A stretch of DNA of 16,013 nt, from contig CAUGTZ010000034.1 of NCBI GenBank assembly GCA_959602645.1, positions 1-16,013 on the forward strand, read 5' to 3'. The notes below the pieces were generated by a model, which was not told the origin of the DNA, made no database searches, and saw only the letters and a list, made by a program, of their open reading frames with translations. The stretch is from an uncultured Collinsella sp. (GTDB taxonomy: Bacteria > Actinomycetota > Coriobacteriia > Coriobacteriales > Coriobacteriaceae). A program made the position numbers and the translations under genes. Numbering within the stretch: the first letter of the stretch is position 1; the number at the start of each line of letters is the position of its first letter. This document shows positions 6,713 through 12,516 of this stretch, piece by piece.

Positions 6713-8935
6713 TTAGAGATGCAGCACGCGGTCGCGGATCTCCTCGGTTCGACCCTGGTTCCAGAACTGGGTACCGATGTAGCCGCACGTGCGACGGGCG
6801 ACATTCATCTTCTCCTGGTCGCGGTTGCCGCAGTTGGGGCACTCCCACACCAGCTTGCCATCATCCTCGACAATCTTGATCTCACCGTCGTAGCCGCACA
6901 CCTGGCAGTAGTCGCTCTTGGTGTTGAGCTCGGCGTACATGATGTTGTCATAGATGTACTGCATCACGCGAATGACAGCCTTGAGGTTGTCCTGCATGTT
7001 GGGAACCTCGACGTAGGAGATGGCACCGCCCGGCGAAAGCTGCTGGAACATACCCTCGAACTTGAGCTTGTCGAATGCGTCGATCTCCTCGGACACGTGG
7101 ACGTGGTAGCTGTTGGTGATGTAGCCCTTGTCCGTCACGCCCGGGATGATGCCAAAACGACGCTGCAGGCACTTGGCGAACTTGTAGGTCGTCGACTCAA
7201 GCGGGGTACCGTACAGCGAGAAGTCAATATCGCTTTCGGCCTTCCACTCCGCGCACTTGTCATTCATGCGCTGCATGACGGCCATGGCAAAGGGCGTGCC
7301 CTCCTTCTCGGTGTGGCTGTGGCCCGTCATGTACTTGACGCACTCATACAGGCCGGCATAGCCCAGGCTGATGGTGGAGTATCCGCCCACGAGCAGTTTG
7401 TCGATCGTCTCGCCCTTCTTCAGACGCGCCAGGGCGCCGTACTGCCACAGAATCGGCGCAGCATCCGAAAGCGTGCCCATCAGGCGCTCATGACGGCACA
7501 GCAGGGCACGATGGCACAGCTCAAGGCGCTCGTCGAAGATCTTCCAGAACTTGTCCATGTCCTGATGCGAGCTCAGCGCGACATCGGGCAGGTTGATGGT
7601 CACAACGCCCTGGTTAAAGCGACCGTAGTACTTGGGCTTGGTCGGGTCATAGTTCAGCGCGTTGGCCACGTTGTTAAATCCGTTGCCCGAGCGGTCGGGC
7701 GTCAGGAAGCTGCGGCAGCCCATGCAGGTGTAGCAGTCGCCGTTGCCGGCGGTCTCGCCCTTCGACAGCTTGAGCTCGCGCATCTTCTTCTCGGAGATGT
7801 AGTCGGGCACCATGCGCTTGGCGGTGCACTTCGCAGCCAGCTGAGTCAGGTAGAAGTACGGGGAATCCTCGTAAACGTTATCGTCCTCGAGCACATAGAT
7901 AAGCTTGGGGAACGCCGGGGTGATCCACACGCCGGCCTCGTTCTTAACGCCCTCATAGCGCTGACGGAGCGTCTCCTCCACAATCATGGCAAGGTCGTGC
8001 TTCTCCTGCGCTGAGCGAGCCTCATTGAGATACATGAAGACCGTCACGAACGGCGCCTGACCGTTGGTGGTCATAAGGGTCACGACCTGATACTGAATCG
8101 TCTGGACGCCGCGACGGATCTCGTCACGCAGACGGTCCTCAACAACCTCGCGAACCTTTTCGGGGGATGCGGAAACGCCGAGCTCCTCGAGCTCGCGGGC
8201 GACCTCGCCGCGAATCTTTTGACGGCTCACCTCAACAAAGGGGGCGAGATGGGTCAGCGAGATAGACTGGCCGCCGTACTGGGAGGAAGCAACCTGGGCG
8301 ATGATCTGCGTCGCGATGTTGCAGGCCGTCGAGAAGCTGTGCGGCTTCTCAATCAGCGTACCCGAGATAACAGTACCGTTCTGGAGCATATCTTCCAGGT
8401 TCACCAGGTCGCAGTTATGCATGTGCTGGGCAAAGTAGTCGGAATCGTGGAAGTGGATCAGGCCCTCATTGTGGGCATCCACGATCTCTTGGGGCAGCAG
8501 CACACGCTGAGTCAGATCTTTGGAGATCTCGCCGGCCATGTAGTCACGCTGAACGGAATTGACGGTCGGGTTCTTGTTGGAGTTCTCCTGCTTGACCTCT
8601 TCGTTGTTGCACTCGATGAGCGACAGAATCTTGTCATCGGTCGTGTTCTTCTGGCGCTTCAGGCTCTGAACATAGCGATAGATGATGTAGTGGCGGGCAA
8701 CCTCGTAGCAGTCGAGACGCATGATCTCGTCCTCGACCAAATCCTGGATCTCCTCGACCGAAACGGTGTGTCCGGCATTCTCACATGCCTCGGCAACGTT
8801 TTGTGCCGCATAAACCACCTGACGGTCGGTTAGACGAGAGCTCTCCTCGACCTCCAAGTTTGCGGCGCGGATGGCATTGACGATCTTTTCGATGTCAAAG
8901 ACAACCTCGGTGCCGCTGCGCTTGATGATCTTCAT
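6713..8935 (-). CDS. nrdD: Anaerobic (class III) ribonucleoside-triphosphate reductase
   Basis: NrdD reduces ribonucleoside triphosphates to dNTPs without oxygen. The 740-residue protein has, in order: an N-terminal ATP-cone (about 1-90, MKIIKRSGTEVVFD) for allosteric control; the ten-stranded barrel catalytic domain with GLIHFHDSDYF and NGQAPFVT; a C-terminal zinc ribbon (CQVC and CPNC pairs, about 680-705); and the glycyl radical motif RRTCGYIG, with Gly718 by analogy to other glycyl radical enzymes. The start at 8935 uses AGAGG seven bases upstream; an in-frame start at 8965 is weaker. The promoter and two NrdR-type boxes lie at 9161-9208, giving a leader of about 220 bases. The activase nrdG is downstream but detached by a palindromic element. 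Confidence 0.98.
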   Translation of the reverse strand: MKIIKRSGTEVVFDIEKIVNAIRAANLEVEESSRLTDRQVVYAAQNVAEACENAGHTVSVEEIQDLVEDEIMRLDCYEVARHYIIYRYVQSLKRQKNTTDDKILSLIECNNEEVKQENSNKNPTVNSVQRDYMAGEISKDLTQRVLLPQEIVDAHNEGLIHFHDSDYFAQHMHNCDLVNLEDMLQNGTVISGTLIEKPHSFSTACNIATQIIAQVASSQYGGQSISLTHLAPFVEVSRQKIRGEVARELEELGVSASPEKVREVVEDRLRDEIRRGVQTIQYQVVTLMTTNGQAPFVTVFMYLNEARSAQEKHDLAMIVEETLRQRYEGVKNEAGVWITPAFPKLIYVLEDDNVYEDSPYFYLTQLAAKCTAKRMVPDYISEKKMRELKLSKGETAGNGDCYTCMGCRSFLTPDRSGNGFNNVANALNYDPTKPKYYGRFNQGVVTINLPDVALSSHQDMDKFWKIFDERLELCHRALLCRHERLMGTLSDAAPILWQYGALARLKKGETIDKLLVGGYSTISLGYAGLYECVKYMTGHSHTEKEGTPFAMAVMQRMNDKCAEWKAESDIDFSLYGTPLESTTYKFAKCLQRRFGIIPGVTDKGYITNSYHVHVSEEIDAFDKLKFEGMFQQLSPGGAISYVEVPNMQDNLKAVIRVMQYIYDNIMYAELNTKSDYCQVCGYDGEIKIVEDDGKLVWECPNCGNRDQEKMNVARRTCGYIGTQFWNQGRTEEIRDRVLHL

Positions 8936-9157
8936 CCTCTTGCCTCTTTCGCGTCGTAGTCTCATTGCGCTTCAGAGACAAACGATGCCCGGCAGGGCGT
9001 GCCCCTGTCTTGCGGCGCCGTCGCGCAATCTGTGTTCTCGATAAACCATAAGCCTCCATGCGGACATGCCCAGGAGCCGATCAAGCGGCTCAGGGACACG
9101 TTCAAAAGAAGCAGTTAAGGTCTTCGTTCTCTGTCCGCCATCTATCATACGACAAAG
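8936..9157 (-). other. Long 5' leader of nrdD
   Basis: Between the likely transcription start (about 9156) and the nrdD ATG are about 220 bases without a convincing gene. It can form a 6-bp hairpin (GAGCCG 9074-9079 with CGGCTC 9086-9091) and GC-rich stems near 8993-9022 (for example CAGGG 8993-8997 with CCCTG 9003-9007). I do not recognise a known riboswitch; in particular I see no B12-box sequence. A 63-codon minus-strand frame here has no ribosome site and begins before the promoter. Confidence 0.35.
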
Positions 9158-9160
9158 ACG

Positions 9161-9176
9161 CATCTATATCCTGTAT
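9161..9176. promoter_or_regulatory. Proximal NrdR-type box over the nrdD -10
   Basis: CATCTATATCCTGTAT shares the core C-T-A-T-A-T and the T-G-T half with the NrdR consensus and has about four mismatches outside the core. It covers the -10 hexamer of nrdD. Its centre is 32 bp from that of the distal box, the three-turn spacing typical of NrdR box pairs. On its own the match is only fair; the spacing raises its credibility. Confidence 0.6.
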
Positions 9177-9192
9177 TCTTTTTTTAGGTCAA
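9163..9192 (-). promoter_or_regulatory. Sigma-70-type promoter of nrdD
   Basis: On the minus strand: -35 TTGACC (plus 9187-9192), an 18-base spacer with an A7 run, and -10 TATAGA (plus 9163-9168). Transcription should begin near 9156. The promoter lies between and over two NrdR-type boxes. Confidence 0.75.
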
Positions 9193-9208
9193 ACACAACA
9201 TATAGTGT
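9193..9208. promoter_or_regulatory. Distal NrdR box upstream of the nrdD -35
   Basis: ACACAACATATAGTGT matches the 16-bp NrdR consensus (acaCwAtATaTwGtgt) at all but one position and is flanked by A/T that extend the palindrome (AAACAC at 9191-9196 with GTGTTT at 9205-9210). It abuts and slightly overlaps the -35. NrdR is the nucleotide-sensing repressor of RNR genes; its gene is not in the window. Confidence 0.85.
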
Positions 9209-9216
9209 TTCAGCAG

Positions 9217-9511
9217 GTCAAAGCAATTGGTCATTTTGCAGACGCATTAATTATGAGGGGCTCTTGGCAAGTCGGTAAAACGTTACCAACACGGCTACCT
9301 GCATGGCAGTTATAAAACCCCCTTAGTCAAGCCGCTGACAAATCCTACCAAAACCAAGCCGCTCACGCCAAAAGAATCCAAAAGATTATGCTTGACCAAC
9401 ATGTTGCGGTCACGATGGGCCAGAACACATGCAATCTGCCGGTGCCCCCACGGGATGCGAAGACCATCGCGTACAGACCTTGGATCAATATTTGGTGGTG
9501 TGCTTGGTGGC
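9217..9511. other. Intergenic stretch with no recognised feature
   Basis: About 295 bp between the nrdD control region and the tRNA terminator. It holds a small palindrome, GGTAAAACGTTACC (9275-9288), and a possible 30-codon hydrophobic minus-strand frame (about 9310-9402) without a ribosome site. I see no gene or RNA that I can support. Confidence 0.5.
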
Positions 9512-9549
9512 AAAAAACAAAACAGCCCAGAGGCAAGGCCTCTGGGCTG
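9512..9549 (-). terminator. Rho-independent terminator of the Gly-Val tRNA unit
   Basis: Minus strand: 12-bp perfect stem CAGCCCAGAGGC with GCCTCTGGGCTG (plus 9523-9534 and 9538-9549), 3-base loop, then TTTTGTTTTTT. A textbook intrinsic terminator eight bases after tRNA-Val. Confidence 0.93.
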
Positions 9550-9557
9550 CGAACATT

Positions 9558-9632
9558 TGGTGGGCGTTAGAAGATTTGAACTTCTGACCTCTTCCGTGTC
9601 AGGGAAGCGCTCTCCCCCTGAGCTAAACGCCC
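9558..9632 (-). tRNA. tRNA-Val (GAC)
   Basis: 75 bases with encoded CCA. Acceptor stem GGGCGTT/AACGCCC, D-arm with AGCTCAGGGGGAGAGC, anticodon stem CTTCC/GGAAG with loop CTGACAC (anticodon GAC), and T-loop TTCAAAT. It follows tRNA-Gly after three bases in the same transcript. Confidence 0.96.
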
Positions 9633-9635
9633 AAA

Positions 9636-9711
9636 TGGAGCGGACAACGGGGCTCGAACCCGCGACCCCAACCTTGGCAAGGTTGTGCTCTACCAACTGA
9701 GCCATGTCCGC
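9636..9711 (-). tRNA. tRNA-Gly (GCC), copy 1
   Basis: 76 bases with encoded CCA. Acceptor GCGGACA/TGTCCGC, anticodon stem CAACC/GGTTG with loop TTGCCAA (anticodon GCC), and T-loop TTCGAGC. It is identical to the copies at 12110-12185 and 12336-12411, so these are recent duplicates or kept uniform by gene conversion. Confidence 0.97.
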
Positions 9712-9723
9712 CTGCGAGGATTT

Positions 9724-9774
9724 AATATACGGGATAATCCACCCAAATGCAAGAACTTTTTTTGAAAAGTTTTG
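9724..9774 (-). promoter_or_regulatory. tRNA Gly-Val promoter with A/T-tract UP-like element
   Basis: Minus strand: -35 TTGCAT (plus 9747-9752), 17-base spacer, -10 TATATT (plus 9724-9729). Directly upstream is an A/T-tract palindrome ACTTTTCAAAAAAAGT (plus 9755-9770). The same layout precedes the other two tRNA units. Confidence 0.85.
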
Positions 9775-9852
9775 CGACACCCTCGCGAACCTCGCGAAGA
9801 CATCAGCCACCACGGAAAGCGCAGTCAAACGCAAACTCGCCGCAAGAGGCCC

Positions 9853-11586
9853 CTACAACTCAGCAAGCATGATCCAGGCAGAACTGTCCTGCGCGAGCCT
9901 GCCGTCTGCAAGCGGTGATGAGGTGAGCAGGACCCTGCCCGCCGGCAGCTCCACGGGTGCTGCACCGAAGTTCGTCACACACGCCCAGCCGTTGTCGCGG
10001 CGATAGGCGATGACGCCGCCCTCAGCGCCCTCGGCACCATCCGCAAGGCCGGTGCGCCCGTCAAGATCGAGCCACGCGAGATCGTTGGCGCACCCGCGCA
10101 GCTTGCGCCGCAGCCAGAGGGCGTCACGATAGAGCGCAAGCATCGATGTCGGGTCCGCTTCTTCCCTATCGGCAGCGTAATCGGAAAACCATGCAGGCTG
10201 CGGCAGATGGGGCGCCGCATCGGCGTCCGCCGGTGAAAACCCAAACGATCCGCCCTGCACGGGATCGTCCGCTGCCACCCACGGCAGGGGCACACGGCAG
10301 CCGTCGCGCCCCTTCTCGCGCTTCGGTCCGTGCGTATTGGTCGCAGTAGGATCTTCGAGTGCGGCCCACGGGATATCGGCCACCTCAAAAAGGCCGAGCT
10401 CCTCACCCTGATACACGTATGTCGAGCCCGGAAGCGCCAGCTCGAGCAAAAGGGCCGCCCGCGCGCGGCGCTCGCCGAGTTCACGGTCCTCGTCATAAGA
10501 CGACCCGTCGCGTAAGAGCCAGTCGAGCGCAATCTGGTAGTAGCGCGTCGCCTTGATCTGCGGCAGGGCATAGCGCGTCGCCACGCGCGGCACGTCGTGG
10601 TTGGAGAGCACCCAGGTCGAGGCGGAATCGGATTCTATAGCTGCCTTCAAGCCCTCCTCGATTGCAGCGTGCATGTCATCATAGGTCCAAGTGGCCTTGG
10701 CAAACTCAAAGTTGAATGTCTGGCCAAGCTCGCTGGGACGCGCGTAGAGATACTGGCGCTCGGGCAGCACCCACGCCTCGGCAACGGCGCTGCGTGGCGG
10801 ATCATAGCGGTCGAACACGCGGCGCCACTCGCGATAGATCTCGTGGACCTCGTTGCGGTCCCACAGCGGATGGGTGCCGTCCTCAACCATGTCATCGCCC
10901 TCGGCGAGATGCCACCGGTCGAGGTCATCGCGGTCGAGATCCTTGGCGAGACCGTGCGCCACATCAATGCGAAAGCCATCGACGCCTCGATCGCTCCAAA
11001 ACGCCAGGACGTCGCAAAAGAACGCATGAACCTCGGGGCACGACCAGTCAAAGTCCGGCTGCTCGGGCGTAAACATGTGCAGATACCACTGACCGTCCGC
11101 GACGCGCGTCCAGGCGGGGCCACCAAAGTTGGCATTCCAATTGGTGGGAGGCAGCTCGCCGTGCTCGCCGCGACCATCGCGGAAGATATAACGGGCGCGC
11201 TCGGGCGATCCGGGGCCGGCGGCAAGAGCGGCTTTGAACCAGGGGTGCTGGTTGGACGAATGGTTGGGCACGATGTCGACGATGACCTTGATGCCGTGCG
11301 CATGAGCCGCGGCGATCATGTCATCGAAGTCGTCAAGCGAGCCGAGACGTGGGTCGACATCGCAGTAGTCCGCCACATCATAGCCGCCATCGACGAGAGG
11401 CGATGGGTAAAACGGGCTCAGCCAGATGGCCTCGATACCCAGCCGCTCAAGATAGTCCATCTGCTGGGTAATGCCCGCGATATCGCCCAGACCCGAACCA
11501 GTCGAATCCTTAAACGAGCGCGGGTAGATTTGATAAATCGCGGCATCGGACATCCATGGGCGCGAAGAGGACTTTTCTGTAGCCAT
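9853..11586 (-). CDS. GH13 alpha-glucosidase (GH13_30-like)
   Basis: 577-residue glycoside hydrolase family 13 enzyme without signal peptide, so it probably cleaves imported malto- or isomalto-oligosaccharides, or related alpha-glucosides, in the cytosol. Conserved regions: DIVPNH (104-109); GFRIDVAH with nucleophile Asp208; VAEAW with acid/base Glu270; LSNHD with transition-state stabiliser Asp331; and the C-terminal QGEELGL. The stretch NHSSNQHPWF followed by GSPERARYIFRDG is characteristic of actinobacterial alpha-glucosidases. The start is ATG 11586, with AAGGGAG nine bases before it. The open frame runs on upstream through three tRNA genes to 12405, but that is chance. No transporter or regulator is adjacent; a 12-bp palindrome at 11722-11733 is a possible operator. 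No clear terminator follows. Confidence 0.95.
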   Translation of the reverse strand: MATEKSSSRPWMSDAAIYQIYPRSFKDSTGSGLGDIAGITQQMDYLERLGIEAIWLSPFYPSPLVDGGYDVADYCDVDPRLGSLDDFDDMIAAAHAHGIKVIVDIVPNHSSNQHPWFKAALAAGPGSPERARYIFRDGRGEHGELPPTNWNANFGGPAWTRVADGQWYLHMFTPEQPDFDWSCPEVHAFFCDVLAFWSDRGVDGFRIDVAHGLAKDLDRDDLDRWHLAEGDDMVEDGTHPLWDRNEVHEIYREWRRVFDRYDPPRSAVAEAWVLPERQYLYARPSELGQTFNFEFAKATWTYDDMHAAIEEGLKAAIESDSASTWVLSNHDVPRVATRYALPQIKATRYYQIALDWLLRDGSSYDEDRELGERRARAALLLELALPGSTYVYQGEELGLFEVADIPWAALEDPTATNTHGPKREKGRDGCRVPLPWVAADDPVQGGSFGFSPADADAAPHLPQPAWFSDYAADREEADPTSMLALYRDALWLRRKLRGCANDLAWLDLDGRTGLADGAEGAEGGVIAYRRDNGWACVTNFGAAPVELPAGRVLLTSSPLADGRLAQDSSAWIMLAEL

Positions 11587-11683
11587 GGGGTGCGACTCCC
11601 TTGCAACGAGGTTTTGCGAGATGTCCACGATGATACGCCCAAAGCGGACATTCGCGGCAAACAACGCCACAGCCACGCCCCAA

Positions 11684-11711
11684 AACGCTCGCTCCCCCTC
11701 GGGTTCGAGCC
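11684..11711 (+). repeat. 28-bp near-direct repeat, copy A
   Basis: Matches 12029-12056 at 27 of 28 positions. The shared part ends in GGGTTCGAGCC, which resembles a tRNA T-arm in plus orientation although the tRNAs here are on the minus strand. It lies upstream of the GH13 gene. Confidence 0.8.
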
Positions 11712-11721
11712 TCCTGGGACG

Positions 11722-11733
11722 AATCGATCGATT
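11722..11733. promoter_or_regulatory. 12-bp perfect palindrome upstream of GH13
   Basis: AATCGATCGATT, about 136 bases before the GH13 start. Size and symmetry would fit a dimeric repressor operator, but I cannot name a regulator and see no convincing promoter beside it. Confidence 0.3.
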
Positions 11734-11776
11734 AGTGAAAAGAACGGAAGACTTACTCCCCCGGCCACGACAGCGA

Positions 11777-11876
11777 GCGGGCTCCGGGTGCCCCAAGTTG
11801 CCGCGAAAGAGGAGGGAAGCGTACTTTATGTACGCGACCGACGATTGAGGGGCAAGATGGGGTGCCCGGGGCCCGC
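11777..11876 (+). ncRNA. ~100-nt structured repeat-like RNA element
   Basis: An 18-position outer stem joins 11777-11794 to 11859-11876. Its three non-Watson-Crick positions are all G-U wobbles in plus-strand RNA but would be A-C mismatches in minus-strand RNA. Inside are a 5-bp stem (TTGCC 11798-11802 with GGCAA 11851-11855) and a terminal hairpin GCGTAC-TTTAT-GTACGC (11819-11835). A purine run with GAGGAGGG (11809-11816) precedes a six-codon frame, ATG at 11828 to TGA (MYATDD). Whether it is transcribed is unknown; it may instead be a mobile palindrome. Confidence 0.4.
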
Positions 11877-11885
11877 GCAGCGTCA

Positions 11886-11914
11886 ACAAAAAACGCGGTT
11901 CGTTAGAACCGCGT
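11886..11914 (-). terminator. Terminator after the truncated tRNA-Gly
   Basis: Minus strand: 9-bp stem ACGCGGTTC/GAACCGCGT (plus 11893-11901 and 11906-11914), TAAC loop, then TTTTTTGTTG. A strong intrinsic terminator that closes the Gly-Cys-Gly array. Confidence 0.92.
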
Positions 11915-11922
11915 AAGATAGT

Positions 11923-11940
11923 TGGAGCGGACAACGGGGC
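11923..11940 (-). pseudogene. Truncated tRNA-Gly 3' end (remnant or attachment site)
   Basis: These 18 bases are identical to the 3' end of the tRNA-Gly copies (end of the T-loop, T-stem 3' side, acceptor 3' strand and TCCA), then identity stops. The other 58 bases of the gene are missing and replaced by palindromic sequence. A 3' tRNA fragment downstream of an intact copy (12110-12185) is the usual trace of site-specific integration, but deletion within a duplicated tRNA is equally possible. Confidence 0.85.
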
Positions 11941-11948
11941 GTCCGCGT

Positions 11949-12024
11949 ATCCGCTTCGCGGATCCGCACCGGCTTCGGCCGCCTGCCGGCGACCTCGCCA
12001 GCTCGCTACAAACGCTCCGCGTTT
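11949..12024. repeat. Run of short hairpins with three-base loops
   Basis: ATCCGC-TTC-GCGGAT (11949-11963) and AAACGC-TCC-GCGTTT (12010-12024) are perfect 6-bp stems with three-base loops, with GGC-TTC-GGCC between them near 11971. They fill the segment that replaces the missing tRNA-Gly body. The function is unknown. Confidence 0.55.
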
Positions 12025-12028
12025 GCTT

Positions 12029-12056
12029 AACGCTCGCTCCCTCTCGGGTTCGAGCC
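12029..12056 (+). repeat. 28-bp near-direct repeat, copy B
   Basis: Second copy of the repeat at 11684-11711, with one difference. The two copies bracket a 317-bp segment with the structured element, the terminator, the tRNA-Gly remnant and the short hairpins. Confidence 0.8.
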
Positions 12057-12071
12057 CAAGCGATGGGTACG

Positions 12072-12101
12072 AAAAAGCCCGGCTACCGTAGTAGTCGGGC
12101 T
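12072..12101 (-). terminator. Terminator-like hairpin after tRNA-Gly copy 2
   Basis: Minus strand: stem AGCCCG/CGGGCT (plus 12076-12081 and 12096-12101) with an inner CTAC/GTAG stem, then TTTTTC. It begins nine bases after the tRNA 3' end. Confidence 0.82.
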
Positions 12102-12109
12102 GCTGCGTT

Positions 12110-12185
12110 TGGAGCGGACAACGGGGCTCGAACCCGCGACCCCAACCTTGGCAAGGTTGTGCTCTACCAACTGAGCCATGTCCGC
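12110..12185 (-). tRNA. tRNA-Gly (GCC), copy 2
   Basis: 76 bases, identical to copies 1 and 3, with encoded CCA and anticodon GCC. Only five bases separate its 5' end from the T-run of the preceding hairpin, so it has no room for its own promoter. Confidence 0.97.
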
Positions 12186-12190
12186 ATATG

Positions 12191-12218
12191 TAAAACAAAA
12201 CGGGCGCCGGAGCGCCCG
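12191..12218 (-). terminator. Terminator-like hairpin after tRNA-Cys
   Basis: Minus strand: CGGGCGC-TCCG-GCGCCCG (plus 12201-12218), then TTTTGTTTTA. It lies between tRNA-Cys and tRNA-Gly copy 2, so downstream expression needs read-through. Confidence 0.85.
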
Positions 12219-12227
12219 GATGTTTCC

Positions 12228-12301
12228 TGGAGGCGAAGCCCGGATTCGAACCGGGGGTAAAGGCTTTGCAGGCCTCTGCCTTACCACTTGGCCACTTCGC
12301 C
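12228..12301 (-). tRNA. tRNA-Cys (GCA)
   Basis: 74 bases with encoded CCA. Acceptor GGCGAAG/CTTCGCC, anticodon loop CTGCAAA (anticodon GCA) and T-loop TTCGAAT. Its 5' end is one base from the T-run of the preceding hairpin. Confidence 0.96.
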
Positions 12302-12302
12302 G

Positions 12303-12325
12303 AAAAAGGACCGCCTAAACGGTCC
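12303..12325 (-). terminator. Terminator-like hairpin after tRNA-Gly copy 3
   Basis: Minus strand: GGACCG-TTTAGG-CGGTCC (plus 12308-12325), then TTTTT, directly before tRNA-Cys. The stem is only 6 bp, so termination may be partial. Confidence 0.72.
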
Positions 12326-12335
12326 GGAAATGCAA

Positions 12336-12411
12336 TGGAGCGGACAACGGGGCTCGAACCCGCGACCCCAACCTTGGCAAGGTTGTGCTCTACCAACTGA
12401 GCCATGTCCGC
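12336..12411 (-). tRNA. tRNA-Gly (GCC), copy 3, first in the array
   Basis: 76 bases with encoded CCA and anticodon GCC, identical to the other two copies. First gene of the Gly-Cys-Gly unit, just downstream of the promoter at 12424-12452. Confidence 0.97.
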
Positions 12412-12423
12412 TTGCGGGTTATT

Positions 12424-12473
12424 AATTTACGCGAGTTGTCCAAAAGACGCAAGTACTTTTTTCAAAAAACTTG
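12424..12473 (-). promoter_or_regulatory. tRNA Gly-Cys-Gly promoter with A/T-tract UP-like element
   Basis: Minus strand: -35 TTGCGT (plus 12447-12452), 17-base spacer, -10 TAAATT (plus 12424-12429). It is preceded by AAGTTTTTTGAAAAAAGT (plus 12454-12471), an A/T-tract palindrome shared with the other two tRNA promoters. Confidence 0.83.
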
Positions 12474-12516
12474 TCTGCCGCATGTTCTTAGTAGCTAAAC
12501 GCGCTAAAGCGATTGG

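Noticed and set aside
6719..8014. 431-codon plus-strand frame opposite nrdD
   Set aside because: Antisense shadow rich in Leu, Val, Ala and His with no family resemblance; nrdD is certain.
8972..9163. 63-codon minus-strand frame in the nrdD leader
   Set aside because: It begins before the likely transcription start, has no ribosome site and shows no recognisable protein features.
9310..9402. Possible 30-residue hydrophobic small protein on the minus strand
   Set aside because: No ribosome site, no promoter behind the strong tRNA terminator, and the hydrophobic stretch is short; chance is more likely.
9781..9798. Tandem repeat CCTCGCGAA x2 upstream of the tRNA-Gly unit
   Set aside because: Two 9-bp units only, no third copy and no array; not a CRISPR or a meaningful satellite.
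9310..9834. 174-codon minus-strand frame across tRNA-Gly and tRNA-Val
   Set aside because: It overlaps two clear tRNA genes, their promoter and terminator; no ribosome site or protein family.
11684..12056. CRISPR-like array from the 28-bp repeats
   Set aside because: Only two copies, 317 bp apart, with no regular spacers and no cas genes.
11587..12405. Upstream extension of the GH13 frame to 850 codons
   Set aside because: It reads through three tRNA genes, their terminators and the remnant; the GH13 homology and a ribosome site begin at 11586.
12480..12516. Terminator of the STAS-kinase gene
   Set aside because: Only a 3-bp CGC-TTTA-GCG stem is present; the T-run further on belongs to the tRNA promoter element, so I do not call a terminator.
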